Below are positions 40,721 through 49,570 of a stretch of 64,000 nucleotides of DNA, in pieces; within the stretch, counting starts at the first letter, position 1; each line of letters begins with the position of its first letter. The notes beneath the pieces are model-generated. The model was given only the letters and a program-made list of their open reading frames with translations, had not been told where the DNA came from and made no database searches. The DNA is from Planctomycetota bacterium (lineage in GTDB: Bacteria > Planctomycetota > Planctomycetia > Gemmatales > Gemmataceae), in NCBI GenBank assembly GCA_016872605.1, contig VGZI01000003.1, positions 45,329 to 109,328 of the forward strand, given 5' to 3'. Made by a program: the position numbers and the translations under genes.

Positions 40721-42790
40721 TCAATCGGTCAACTTCAGCGTCACGCGTCGGAGATCGCCCTTGAACGCGAATGGCGCCTGATAGTCGGCGACCGCGGCGC
40801 CGAGGTCTTGCCCGACTTGTAGTCCTTCACCGGGAACAGCAGGCATCGCTCCTTTTCCCTTTCCTTCCGCGACCAGCTTGTCGTCCAACAACAATCGCAG
40901 GGTACCGTTCTTGTTGAGCAACGCTGTCACGCTGGCTTTCCCGGCGGCAAGCGGCGTCTTCGCCTCAATGGATGTCAATACTCCACTTTGGCGAACCGCA
41001 AAGGCGAGCCGGCCATCGCGAATGAACAGGGCATAGCCGTGATTGCGTCCGCCATGCGCGAGAATCACGCCATCGCCAAGCTTGGGCCCGATATCGGCAT
41101 TGATCGATATCGACTTGCCGGCCACATCCGGGACGTTCTCGCCAGTCAAATTGTCGCCGGCCTGGAATTGAAACTCGGTCTTCGTGCTCGCCTTGGTCTT
41201 GGTTTGCTTCGGTTTTCCATAGGGACGCAACGGCAAGACATCGGCGCGCTCAGCCCACGCCTGCCACTTGGCAGCCAATTCCTTGACACGCTGGGGCTCC
41301 CTTGCGGCCAGGTCCGTTGTCTCGGCTCGATCTGCGTTGAGATCGTAAAGCTCCCACGGGCCGGGAAAGCGGGATACGAGCTTCGAGTTTTTCACCAGGA
41401 TCGCCTTGTTCCCTTCGTGCTCCCAGTAAATGGCCTCCCGTTCGATTGGTTGATTGTTGAACGCGGGAACCAGGCTTTTGCCTTCCAAGGGCGTAATCTT
41501 GTTTCCTTGGTATTCCTTCGGATAGGCGGCGCCGGAAACGTCGATACACGTGGCCATGATATCTATGAGATGGCCCGATTGGCGGCGCAACTCGCCGCGC
41601 GATCTTTCGGGAATGCCCTCCGGCCAATGGACGACGAGCGGTGAAGAAACGCCGCCGCCGTGAACCCAGTGTTTGAAAAGACGCAGGATCGCGTTGGAAA
41701 GCCAGGCCCAGCCTTGACCGTAACTTGAATAGGAATCGGGCCCGCCCAGTTCGCCTCCCTTGCCGCGCTCGATGACTTCGGCACAGCCGCCGTTGTCGGC
41801 AAGGAAAAGAATCAACGTGTTGTCGAGCTGCCCGGTCTTCTTAAGCGCGGCGACGATCTTGCCGATGCCCTGGTCCATGCGATCGACCTGAGCAGCATAG
41901 ATCGCCATGCGCAAATCGAGGTCGTCCCTCTCCTTTTCGGTCAGCTTGTCCCACGGCTTGGCGTCCGAAGGGGGGATCTTCCATTTCGGATCGACGATGC
42001 CGAGCTCTTTCATGCGCTCGTGACGTTTCTGTCGAAGCACGTCCCAGCCTTCGCGATACTTGCCGCGATAGCGTGCAATGTCGTCTTTGAGTGCATGCAG
42101 CGGCCAGTGCGGCGCCGTGTACGCGGTGTAAAGGAAAAACGGCTCCTCCTTGTGGTCCTTGAAATGGTCGTCGATGAACTGAACAGCGTTCTCGCTGAAG
42201 GCATCAGTCAGATAATACCCGTCCTTGGGGACTTCCAACGGTGTGTTGTCGCGCATCAAGCCGACGGGACGAAAGTAGTTCGCGGATCCCGGGATGAGGC
42301 CATAGAAGCGGTCGAAGCCCCGAGCGAGTGGCCAGGCATCCTTGGCTGTCGTGAAATTGTTGTTCCGCGTCAGGTGCCACTTGCCGATCATGTAACAACG
42401 GTAGCCGATCAGGCGCAGTACTTCGGCAATGGTGACACATTTGCGATTGAGCTGACCTTGGTAGCCAGGCTGATTGAGGTTCTCGACCATGAGGCCGACG
42501 CCGGCCTGATGCGAATAAAGTCCAGTCATCAAGGAGGCGCGTGACGGGCAACATCGGGCGGTGTTGTAGAAGTTGGTGAAGCGCAGACCATTTTTGGCAA
42601 GCTTATCCAGATTTGGCGTTTTGATTTCGCCGCCGTAGCAGCCGATATCGGAATATCCGAGATCGTCGGCCAAGATCACGATAATGTTGGGCTTTCGCTT
42701 GGCCTTCTCCTGAGCAAGCGTCGGCGTGGGAAGAAACCAGAAGCAGACCGCAAACGCGAAAACAAGCGCCAAGGCACGATTTCTTTTCAT
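40721..42790 (-). CDS. Secreted arylsulfatase with C-terminal LamG-like domain
   Basis: Sulfate-ester hydrolase of 689 residues. Signal peptide (ALVFAFAVCFWFLPTPTLAQ); metal site NIIVILADDLGYSDIGCYGG; FGly signature CCPSRASLMTG, in which the first Cys is oxidised to formylglycine; GKWHLTR; LILFLADNGGC. From about residue 540 a beta-sandwich (LamG-like) follows, ending RRVTLKLTD, as in many planctomycete sulfatases. The start at 42790 is preceded by GGAG; the track start is ten codons upstream. Maturation needs a formylglycine-generating enzyme or anSME, which is not evident here. The target is probably a sulfated polysaccharide. Confidence 0.93.
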   Translation of the reverse strand: MKRNRALALVFAFAVCFWFLPTPTLAQEKAKRKPNIIVILADDLGYSDIGCYGGEIKTPNLDKLAKNGLRFTNFYNTARCCPSRASLMTGLYSHQAGVGLMVENLNQPGYQGQLNRKCVTIAEVLRLIGYRCYMIGKWHLTRNNNFTTAKDAWPLARGFDRFYGLIPGSANYFRPVGLMRDNTPLEVPKDGYYLTDAFSENAVQFIDDHFKDHKEEPFFLYTAYTAPHWPLHALKDDIARYRGKYREGWDVLRQKRHERMKELGIVDPKWKIPPSDAKPWDKLTEKERDDLDLRMAIYAAQVDRMDQGIGKIVAALKKTGQLDNTLILFLADNGGCAEVIERGKGGELGGPDSYSSYGQGWAWLSNAILRLFKHWVHGGGVSSPLVVHWPEGIPERSRGELRRQSGHLIDIMATCIDVSGAAYPKEYQGNKITPLEGKSLVPAFNNQPIEREAIYWEHEGNKAILVKNSKLVSRFPGPWELYDLNADRAETTDLAAREPQRVKELAAKWQAWAERADVLPLRPYGKPKQTKTKASTKTEFQFQAGDNLTGENVPDVAGKSISINADIGPKLGDGVILAHGGRNHGYALFIRDGRLAFAVRQSGVLTSIEAKTPLAAGKASVTALLNKNGTLRLLLDDKLVAEGKGKGAMPAVPGEGLQVGQDLGAAVADYQAPFAFKGDLRRVTLKLTD

Positions 42791-42826
42791 GACTGCTCCA
42801 AGGAATTCGACGCTTATCATTCGTGG

Positions 42827-44320
42827 CTATTTCGCCACCGGAATTTCGTTCACGGTGTAATACGCCTTGCGATGCAATAACTGATCGGTGTCTCGTGCCC
42901 GCAACGCCCCCAGATCAAAGTCATAAACATGTCCGCGAATCAACTCGTTCAGGACAATCGTTGCGGACATGCCGTCCTTGGAAATCCGGACGGAGTCAAC
43001 GCGTGCCGTCGTTTGCTCGATCTCCGGGCCGCCATAGCCGGCATGGTAGGGGTGCGTGAAGGTGCTAATCTTGTAGCATTTCGGATCGCTGGCGGTCTTG
43101 GGGTTGACTGGCTTGGTGAACGCGATCTTGAAGCCGGTGGGTTCGATGGTGATTCGCTGGATTTCGAACGGCATCTTGCCATTCCATTCGATCCGTTCCA
43201 GGGCAAAGGGCTTGGCGCCGCGTACGGGCCAGCCGCGATTGGTGCCGCCGCACAACAAATTGCCTTCGGGAGTGAACACGACGTTCAGGATGCCGGTCGA
43301 AAGGCCTTCGCGGAATTGATAGCATGCGCCTTGCCAGACGCCATTGACGCGTTCGGTTGTCGCACGCATTATGATTGACTGCGTATAGTCGCCGACGAAA
43401 ATCTGATCCTCGAACGGACCGAATTTCCCCTTGGTGCGGTTCACCGTGAAACCGGTGATCGAGCGTCCCATGCGAATGTAGGGAAAAACCACTGCCGACG
43501 GGACGAGCTGCTTGACCCGTTCCTTCTCGAGGATGATCCGCGACCCAGATTTCGGCGCGGGCGGGACCGGTCCCATTTCCGGAGCGTATTTGTACCAGTT
43601 GAAACTCGCTGGATGCCCCTGGAAGCTGCGCGGAGTGACGGCTTTCAAGCTGCACGAGCAGTTCCACGGCCCTTGACTTTCGACGTAGAACAGTTCGCCG
43701 GTTTCGTTTAAGCCGATTCCGCCGGGGCTGCGCAATCCGCTCGCCACGGCGGTCGTCTTGCCGTCCGGGGTTACCTTCAAAATGAAGCCGCGATAAAGGG
43801 CACGCGATTCATAGGAGAATGACAGTCCCAGAGCCACGAATTGATTTCCGTCGCGATCGAAGCGTGAACCGAAGGCGTATTCGTGGTAATTCGCATAGCC
43901 CCACGCGTCCGACAGAGTCTCGAACTTGTTGGCTTTGCCGGTCTTCTTGGTGTCGCTTACACGCGTCACCTCGCAGCTCTGCGTCACGTAAAAGGCATTG
44001 TCTTTGAATTCGAGACCAAAGATTTCATCGAGCCCGGTCGCGAACAGATGGTAGGACGGGGTAGGTCGCTTCGCATCGACCCCACCGATCAGGTAGATTT
44101 CGCCGTGGCGCGTGCCGACTGCGACTCGGCCATCGGGCAACACGCAGAAGGCGCCTGCCTCGATCACCAGACCTTTCGGGATCGAGATGTTGACAATGGG
44201 GTAGTATTCGCGTTCACGCTCCTCAGTGCCCCAGCGGGCGCCGACTTCCTCGGCCCGGGCGATCGAGGCGGTCAGCGCACAGACCGCAACGAGCAACAGG
44301 AATTTACTTGAGCAATTCAT
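42827..44320 (-). CDS. Exported beta-propeller (sorbosone-dehydrogenase-like) protein
   Basis: A 497-residue protein with a signal peptide (FLLLVAVCALTASIARA) and a six-bladed-propeller pattern of the NHL/glucose-sorbosone dehydrogenase type: GAFCVLPDGRVAVGTRHGEI, GYANYHEYAFGSRFDRDGNQ, VASGLRSPGGIGLNETGELF, ILNVVFTPEGNLLCGG. A C-terminal beta domain follows. It overlaps the cytochrome gene by 17 bases, so the two are translationally linked, and may form an oxidase/electron-acceptor pair. In many planctomycetes the same two modules are fused. Whether it binds PQQ is not clear from sequence. Confidence 0.8.
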   Translation of the reverse strand: MNCSSKFLLLVAVCALTASIARAEEVGARWGTEEREREYYPIVNISIPKGLVIEAGAFCVLPDGRVAVGTRHGEIYLIGGVDAKRPTPSYHLFATGLDEIFGLEFKDNAFYVTQSCEVTRVSDTKKTGKANKFETLSDAWGYANYHEYAFGSRFDRDGNQFVALGLSFSYESRALYRGFILKVTPDGKTTAVASGLRSPGGIGLNETGELFYVESQGPWNCSCSLKAVTPRSFQGHPASFNWYKYAPEMGPVPPAPKSGSRIILEKERVKQLVPSAVVFPYIRMGRSITGFTVNRTKGKFGPFEDQIFVGDYTQSIIMRATTERVNGVWQGACYQFREGLSTGILNVVFTPEGNLLCGGTNRGWPVRGAKPFALERIEWNGKMPFEIQRITIEPTGFKIAFTKPVNPKTASDPKCYKISTFTHPYHAGYGGPEIEQTTARVDSVRISKDGMSATIVLNELIRGHVYDFDLGALRARDTDQLLHRKAYYTVNEIPVAK

Positions 44321-46625
44321 AGGTCACCGTCCGCGTCGATCGGCCCTTGGGTATGTCGAATCGCAGCAAAAGTTCGAGCGTATTCTTGTCGGCGGAATTC
44401 GCACGCAGCACCGCATGAACCGACGAGATGCTCAGGCGAATCTGGCCCGTCTTGAACTGCTCCTTGGATTCAGCTTCGATCTTCCCGGTGAGAGCGCGAA
44501 ACCAAAGAGTCTGTTCCTTGGGCGAGTGAAACGTCAGGTGTCGACGCAGTCGATTGTCCTTGCCTGCGTCTGCCGGTACGGAGCGGTCTTCAATCTCGAT
44601 GGTCCCACTGCGGTACAGGAAGGTCGGAATGGAAGCATCGTCAAGTTGGTATCCCTTGAATTGGTAGCCGCGATTTTTTGGATAAAGCGGATCGGGATTG
44701 ACCGGCGCCTCCTTGGTCATCACCGGACGGAGCGGCCAGAGCGATTGCTCATTCGCGAGATCGAAGAACGACAGATCCTGAGCGAGTCCGACAAATTTGC
44801 TGGCCGGGTGGAATGCACCGGAACCCTGACCGCCGCGATCGACGTTGATGAAATCGCCTCGCCAAATGGCCGATACCGTCCCCGTCTCGGCGTTGAAGGC
44901 GTAACTCAGCTTCTCCGGAAAGCCGACCGCAATGCCACGGTAGCCGGCAACGCTGCTGCGGCCGCGATAGGTGTGCGTGGCGTCCGTCACGGCAATTTGT
45001 GTGGCGACATTCTGGATGCCCGGCGGATCGGCCGCGGAGGTTCCCAGCGACAGATAGTACCAGATGGCCTCGATCTGCCGGTCCGTCTTGCCGTCGAGAA
45101 CCGTCTTCAGCATGGATTTGCCATCCGGCCAAGACGATGGCATGATCGTGCGCGGGCGAAAGGCGTTTGGATCTCGCAAGTAGTGATAAAACCAGCTCGG
45201 CTGCAGCCGCTGATAGGAGATCATCAAGTCGATCCCTTTGAAATTGCTCGCCTTCCCATTGAAGGTATGGCAGGCAATGCAATTGAACGCCCTGCTGCCC
45301 AGCATTTCGCGGCCGGCGGCACGCAGCTCTTTTTCGCGTTCGCGCTCCTTTTTGTTCGGACTCTCGACGTTCGGAATCGCAAGTTCGACTTTGGCCACTG
45401 CGTCAAGGCTGGCGAACAGCTTCGGCAGATGCTCCAGGTTCGACTCGCCGAATTGCGGCATGCGCGTCAACATGTAGGGTCGCACGCTGTCACCATCAAA
45501 GAGCATCTTCTTGAGGGCAACGGGCCGCAATTTGGCTCCGACCAGCGTTAGTGGTGGCGGAATGCGAGCCTCTTCGCCGAGATTGATTTCACTCGTCTTG
45601 AAAAGGGAATTGTGCTCCGCGGAAACGCCGCCGTAGTCGTCCCGGGCGTGACAGGCGATGCAGTTGAAGGCGGTCAATGCTGTCGCCAGCCGAGTCTTTT
45701 CGGGGACTGGCGTCGCCTTTTGCGTGATCGCTGCTCGAATTGCTTTGATTTGATCGTCGCTCAGGTTAAACAGCGGGCCTTTGCCCGGTTTCGTGGACAG
45801 GCACCCGCCGTTCGAGTTCGAGACGCTCAATATGGAAATCGGTGCGGAGCTAGCCATGTCACCAAGCTTGTGACAGGCGGCGCAGTTGAGACGTTGATAA
45901 TGCTGCTTGCCGAGAGCAACCAGATTGGCCTGCGGGTCCAGCGGCTTGATCGGCGCGTCGACTTTGCCCAACAAGTAGCTGGCCAGGACCTTGGCTTCCA
46001 ACTGGGTCAACTTCATGTCCGGCATTCGGCCCGATGGCCGCACACGTAGCGGGTCTTGAAGAAACTCAGCCAGGGAAACCAAGCTGTATTTCGCCGAAAT
46101 GTGTGCGAGCCCGACGACTCCAACCTGAGTCGTTTCCTTGCCTCCATCATCGCGAGGCGAGTGGCAGGCGACGCAGCCAATCGTGTGAAAGAGTGTTTTA
46201 CCCGCGCCAGTGTCTTGTTCATTGATCTTGTCACGTTGAAATCTGCGAGGGGATTGAGCGACCAAAAAATGAGTAATGGATTCGGCGATCTTGTCCCGCT
46301 GCTCCGTCGGTTCGGCCGCTAACAGATCGGGCATGGCCGTGCCCCCATGTGCGGCCGCTGGCGACGCAATGAACTTGCGCAGGAATTCCGGGGCGACACG
46401 CGCGCCGACCTCGGCCAAATTCGGCGCCGCCTTTTCGAGCGGCTGGATATCTTTCAGACCGTGACACGCGGCGCAGCGCATCTCGCCCAGAATCAATCGT
46501 CCCACTTCGGGTTGAGTTAGGGGATGTTTTTTTGCCAGTCCTGGAAGCTTCGGCGCCGCGGTGCCTGTCTGGGTGAACAACGGCGCGAACAGCAAGGCCA
46601 CCAGCGAATAGCGTAACATTATCAC
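44304..46625 (-). CDS. Pentahaem c-type cytochrome
   Basis: A 773-residue exported protein with five CxxCH haem-attachment sites (CAACH, CVACH, CAACH, CIACH, CIACH) in consecutive cytochrome-c-like modules. Distal Met candidates are found in segments such as SGRMPDMKL and TRMPQFGES. The last about 200 residues form a haem-free beta domain (TYRGRSSVAGYRGIAVGF). GGAGG lies seven bases before a GTG at 46625, taken as start; an ATG six bases later is possible. It is followed, with overlap, by the propeller gene. Likely function: accepting electrons from periplasmic sugar oxidation. Confidence 0.88.
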   Translation of the reverse strand: MIMLRYSLVALLFAPLFTQTGTAAPKLPGLAKKHPLTQPEVGRLILGEMRCAACHGLKDIQPLEKAAPNLAEVGARVAPEFLRKFIASPAAAHGGTAMPDLLAAEPTEQRDKIAESITHFLVAQSPRRFQRDKINEQDTGAGKTLFHTIGCVACHSPRDDGGKETTQVGVVGLAHISAKYSLVSLAEFLQDPLRVRPSGRMPDMKLTQLEAKVLASYLLGKVDAPIKPLDPQANLVALGKQHYQRLNCAACHKLGDMASSAPISILSVSNSNGGCLSTKPGKGPLFNLSDDQIKAIRAAITQKATPVPEKTRLATALTAFNCIACHARDDYGGVSAEHNSLFKTSEINLGEEARIPPPLTLVGAKLRPVALKKMLFDGDSVRPYMLTRMPQFGESNLEHLPKLFASLDAVAKVELAIPNVESPNKKEREREKELRAAGREMLGSRAFNCIACHTFNGKASNFKGIDLMISYQRLQPSWFYHYLRDPNAFRPRTIMPSSWPDGKSMLKTVLDGKTDRQIEAIWYYLSLGTSAADPPGIQNVATQIAVTDATHTYRGRSSVAGYRGIAVGFPEKLSYAFNAETGTVSAIWRGDFINVDRGGQGSGAFHPASKFVGLAQDLSFFDLANEQSLWPLRPVMTKEAPVNPDPLYPKNRGYQFKGYQLDDASIPTFLYRSGTIEIEDRSVPADAGKDNRLRRHLTFHSPKEQTLWFRALTGKIEAESKEQFKTGQIRLSISSVHAVLRANSADKNTLELLLRFDIPKGRSTRTVTYELLK

Positions 46626-46771
46626 GCAAAGACCTCCACAGATCAGGGACAAGAGTGTCACTGGCCAATTGTATTGGTAAGAATAGGGTGACGAACATCT
46701 TGTGGATCACCCATCCGCAAGCGAACACCGGTCTGGAAGCCGTGATCGATGGAAATCTGGCGGGAAAAAAC

Positions 46772-47671
46772 ATGAGTCGATTCGCACTTGCAGTGACCCT
46801 GACTTCGGCACTCACGTTTCCTCTCGCAGCGCAAGACGTGGAATCGCTTTCGGGAAAGCGGGTTGTCTTCCTCGGCGACAGCAACACGCAGGCCGGCGGG
46901 TACATTAACTTCACGACGTACTACCTCGAAAAGCTCTATCCGAAAAAGGACTTCGACATCCTCGGCCTCGGGCTGGCAAGCGAAACACTCTCGGGGCTGA
47001 GCGAGGACGGTCACGCCGGCGGAAAGTTCGCACGGCCGTGCTTGTTCGAGCGCCTTGACCGCGTGCTGGAGAAAGCAAAGCCAGAGGTCGTCTTCGCATG
47101 TTACGGGATGAACGATGGCATCTATCGGCCCCTCGACAAGAATCGCGCCGACGCATTCCAGAAGGGCGTCACGAAGCTGATCGAAAAATGTCGCAAGGCC
47201 GGCGCGAAGCAAATCTATCTCATCACTCCGCCGATCTACGATTTTGCGCCGAAGAAGGACCAGTTCAACTACGACACGGTGCTCACCGAGTTCGCCAGGT
47301 GGGAGATGGGCCTCAAAATGGACGGCGTAACCGTGATCGACCTGCATTCGGCGATGCGCAAGGCCCGCGCAGCCCGCACAACCCCCTTCTCTGGCGACAA
47401 GGTCCACCCCGGCGACGACGGGCACCTGCTCATGGCCCATACGGTACTGGCTGCGCTTGGCGTGAAGCCGCTGAACGAGAGTGTTGCGAAGATCAAGGCC
47501 GACCCGATGTTCAAGCTGGTCGAGCAGAAGCGTGCGCTACGCTCGGCCGCGTGGATGAAGCACATCGGTTACACACGTGAAAAAACGGTGGCCCCCGGGC
47601 CGCTCGGCACAATCGAGGCCGATGTCGCGAAAATCCAGGAGCGAATCGACTCGCTCCGCCGTATGCCCTGA
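46772..47671 (+). CDS. Secreted GDSL/SGNH-family hydrolase
   Basis: A 299-residue exported esterase. Signal peptide (FALAVTLTSALTFPLAAQ) and SGNH blocks: block I RVVFLGDSNTQAGGY (nucleophile Ser), block III VVFACYGMNDGIY (Asn) and block V FSGDKVHPGDDGHLLMAH (catalytic Asp and His). The start at 46772 is chosen because it begins the signal peptide; the track start upstream has no such feature. It is divergent from the cytochrome gene across a short promoter region and is followed 41 bases later by the SASA-DUF1080 fusion. Acyl-ester removal from glycans is the likely role. Confidence 0.88.
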   Translation: MSRFALAVTLTSALTFPLAAQDVESLSGKRVVFLGDSNTQAGGYINFTTYYLEKLYPKKDFDILGLGLASETLSGLSEDGHAGGKFARPCLFERLDRVLEKAKPEVVFACYGMNDGIYRPLDKNRADAFQKGVTKLIEKCRKAGAKQIYLITPPIYDFAPKKDQFNYDTVLTEFARWEMGLKMDGVTVIDLHSAMRKARAARTTPFSGDKVHPGDDGHLLMAHTVLAALGVKPLNESVAKIKADPMFKLVEQKRALRSAAWMKHIGYTREKTVAPGPLGTIEADVAKIQERIDSLRRMP

Positions 47672-47712
47672 GTTGCGTTCGTGCCGTTCCGTGGACGTTT
47701 GAGGTCACAACA

Positions 47713-49356
47713 ATGGTTCTATTTCGGTACCTGTCGGTGTTCGGGTGCTTCCTTGTCGCGGCTTCGCTTAACGCGGCTGACAAGCCTGTCAAAGTTTTCG
47801 TTCTTGCTGGGCAGTCCAATATGCAGGGGACCGGGTTCGTGAACGCCGGCCCAAAACGCAACGGCGGCAAGGGGAGCCTTGAATACCTCGTCAAAGATCC
47901 CGCCACAGCCGGCAAGTTCAAACACCTCGTGGGCAAGGATGGCAAATGGGTCGCCCGCGATGATGTCTGGATCCACTACTTCGACCGTAAGGGCAAGCTC
48001 ACCGTGGGCTTTGCCGGCAGTGGGGATCAAATCGGCCCGGAACTGGGCTTCGGCCACGTCGTCGGCGATGCGTTTGAAGAGCCGGTTCTGCTCATCAAGT
48101 TGGCCTGGGGCGGGAAGAGTTTGGCCAAGGACTTCCGGCCACCGAGTTCCGGAGGTGAAGTAGGGCCCTACTACAAGGAGATCGTACAGCGAACCAAGGA
48201 TGTCCTGGCCAACCTTGACAAGGAGTTCCCGGAATTGAAGGGACGCGGCCACGAACTCACTGGTTTTGGCTGGCACCAGGGATGGAACGACCGCGTCAAT
48301 CAAGCATTCAACGACGAATACGAAAAAAACATGGCCAACTTCATTCGCGACATCCGCAAGGACCTTGGCGCGAAGAACCTTCCCTTCGTGATCGCGGAGA
48401 CTGGCATGACCGGCCCGGAGGAGAAACACCCCCGGGCCCTGTCCCTGATGAAGGCCCAGGCCGCGGTGGTTGATTACAAGGAATTCAAGGGGAATGTCGC
48501 GTTCGTCGGGACGAAGGCATTCTGGCGAGACAAAGATGTGTCGCCGACTGGACAAGGGTTTCACTGGAACAACAATGCCGAGACCTATTACCTCATCGGC
48601 GAGGCGATGGGAAAAGCCATGACGAAGTTGTGCGCGACGAAGGCGAAATCACCGGATCGCAACTTCAGCCCGGACCAGAGCAAGCTCCCCGCGCCGGCCC
48701 CGAAAAACGCAATCGTGCTCCTGGACACCACGGGGAACCACTCGTTCTTGAGCATGGCTGGCGAGAAAATCGATTGGCCGATCAAGGACGGCGTCGCGGT
48801 CCCGAAGCCCAAGGGGAACCGGAATCACATCGTCTCCAAACTTCACTTCCGCGACGCCGACATCCACGTCGAATTCATGCTGCCGGAAAAGGGCCCCGGC
48901 AATAGCGGCGTCTACATTCACGGGCACTACGAGGTGCAGATCTTCAACTCGTTTGGCAAGGCCGAAGTTACTCAGGAAGATGCCGGCGCTCTCTACGGCT
49001 TTCACAAGCCTCTCGTGAATGCGTGTCGGAAGCCGGGGGAGTGGCAGGCCTTCGACATCCGCTTCCGGGCGCCGCGGCGCGACGAGTCGGGTAAGATCGC
49101 CGAGAACGGAAAAGTCACGGTGTGGTTCAATGGGAGAAAAGTTCAGGACGGGGCCGAGTTTGGCGAGCCGAGGTCGGCATTCCATCCGTTTCGCTTCGGC
49201 ACCACCCCGTACCTGGAAAAGATTCGGGATCGGCAGAAGAAAACAATGACTGGCCCGGTGTTCCTTCAGGACCACGGAAATCCCGTGCAGTTCCGCAACA
49301 TTTGGGTCATTCCTGCGGACGATCTCGCCTTCGTCTACGAACCGACTGGTAAGTGA
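47713..49356 (+). CDS. SASA esterase fused to DUF1080 domain
   Basis: A 547-residue exported fusion. Signal peptide (FRYLSVFGCFLVAASLNAAD), then a SASA esterase (about 25-300: KVFVLAGQSNMQGTGFVNAG; FGWHQGWNDRVNQAFNDEYE), then a DUF1080 domain (about 335-540: FHFRD-type strands, KLHFRDADIHVEFMLPEKGP, GNSGVYIHGHYEVQIFNSFG). Combining ester removal with a 3-keto-glycoside-cleaving domain in one chain suggests a two-step attack on an acetylated glycoside (inference). The gene lies in a plus-strand run between the GDSL and Gfo/Idh genes. Confidence 0.88.
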   Translation: MVLFRYLSVFGCFLVAASLNAADKPVKVFVLAGQSNMQGTGFVNAGPKRNGGKGSLEYLVKDPATAGKFKHLVGKDGKWVARDDVWIHYFDRKGKLTVGFAGSGDQIGPELGFGHVVGDAFEEPVLLIKLAWGGKSLAKDFRPPSSGGEVGPYYKEIVQRTKDVLANLDKEFPELKGRGHELTGFGWHQGWNDRVNQAFNDEYEKNMANFIRDIRKDLGAKNLPFVIAETGMTGPEEKHPRALSLMKAQAAVVDYKEFKGNVAFVGTKAFWRDKDVSPTGQGFHWNNNAETYYLIGEAMGKAMTKLCATKAKSPDRNFSPDQSKLPAPAPKNAIVLLDTTGNHSFLSMAGEKIDWPIKDGVAVPKPKGNRNHIVSKLHFRDADIHVEFMLPEKGPGNSGVYIHGHYEVQIFNSFGKAEVTQEDAGALYGFHKPLVNACRKPGEWQAFDIRFRAPRRDESGKIAENGKVTVWFNGRKVQDGAEFGEPRSAFHPFRFGTTPYLEKIRDRQKKTMTGPVFLQDHGNPVQFRNIWVIPADDLAFVYEPTGK

Positions 49357-49570
49357 CCTTGAGTTCGACGCCTCTTCACTATCAGGGTTCCAAGCCCACG
49401 CACTGCGAGCGCTGCTGCTGCCTCGAAAAAACTCGCAAAGTGCATCGCGACGTCCCATGGGCAGTGATTCACGTTCGTGATCCATAAAATCAGCGCAATG
49501 ATTGGCACAATGAGTCCCAAATAGGTGGTCGAAACCGTCAACAGTTCGCGAATCCATCGAGGTGTTCCCA

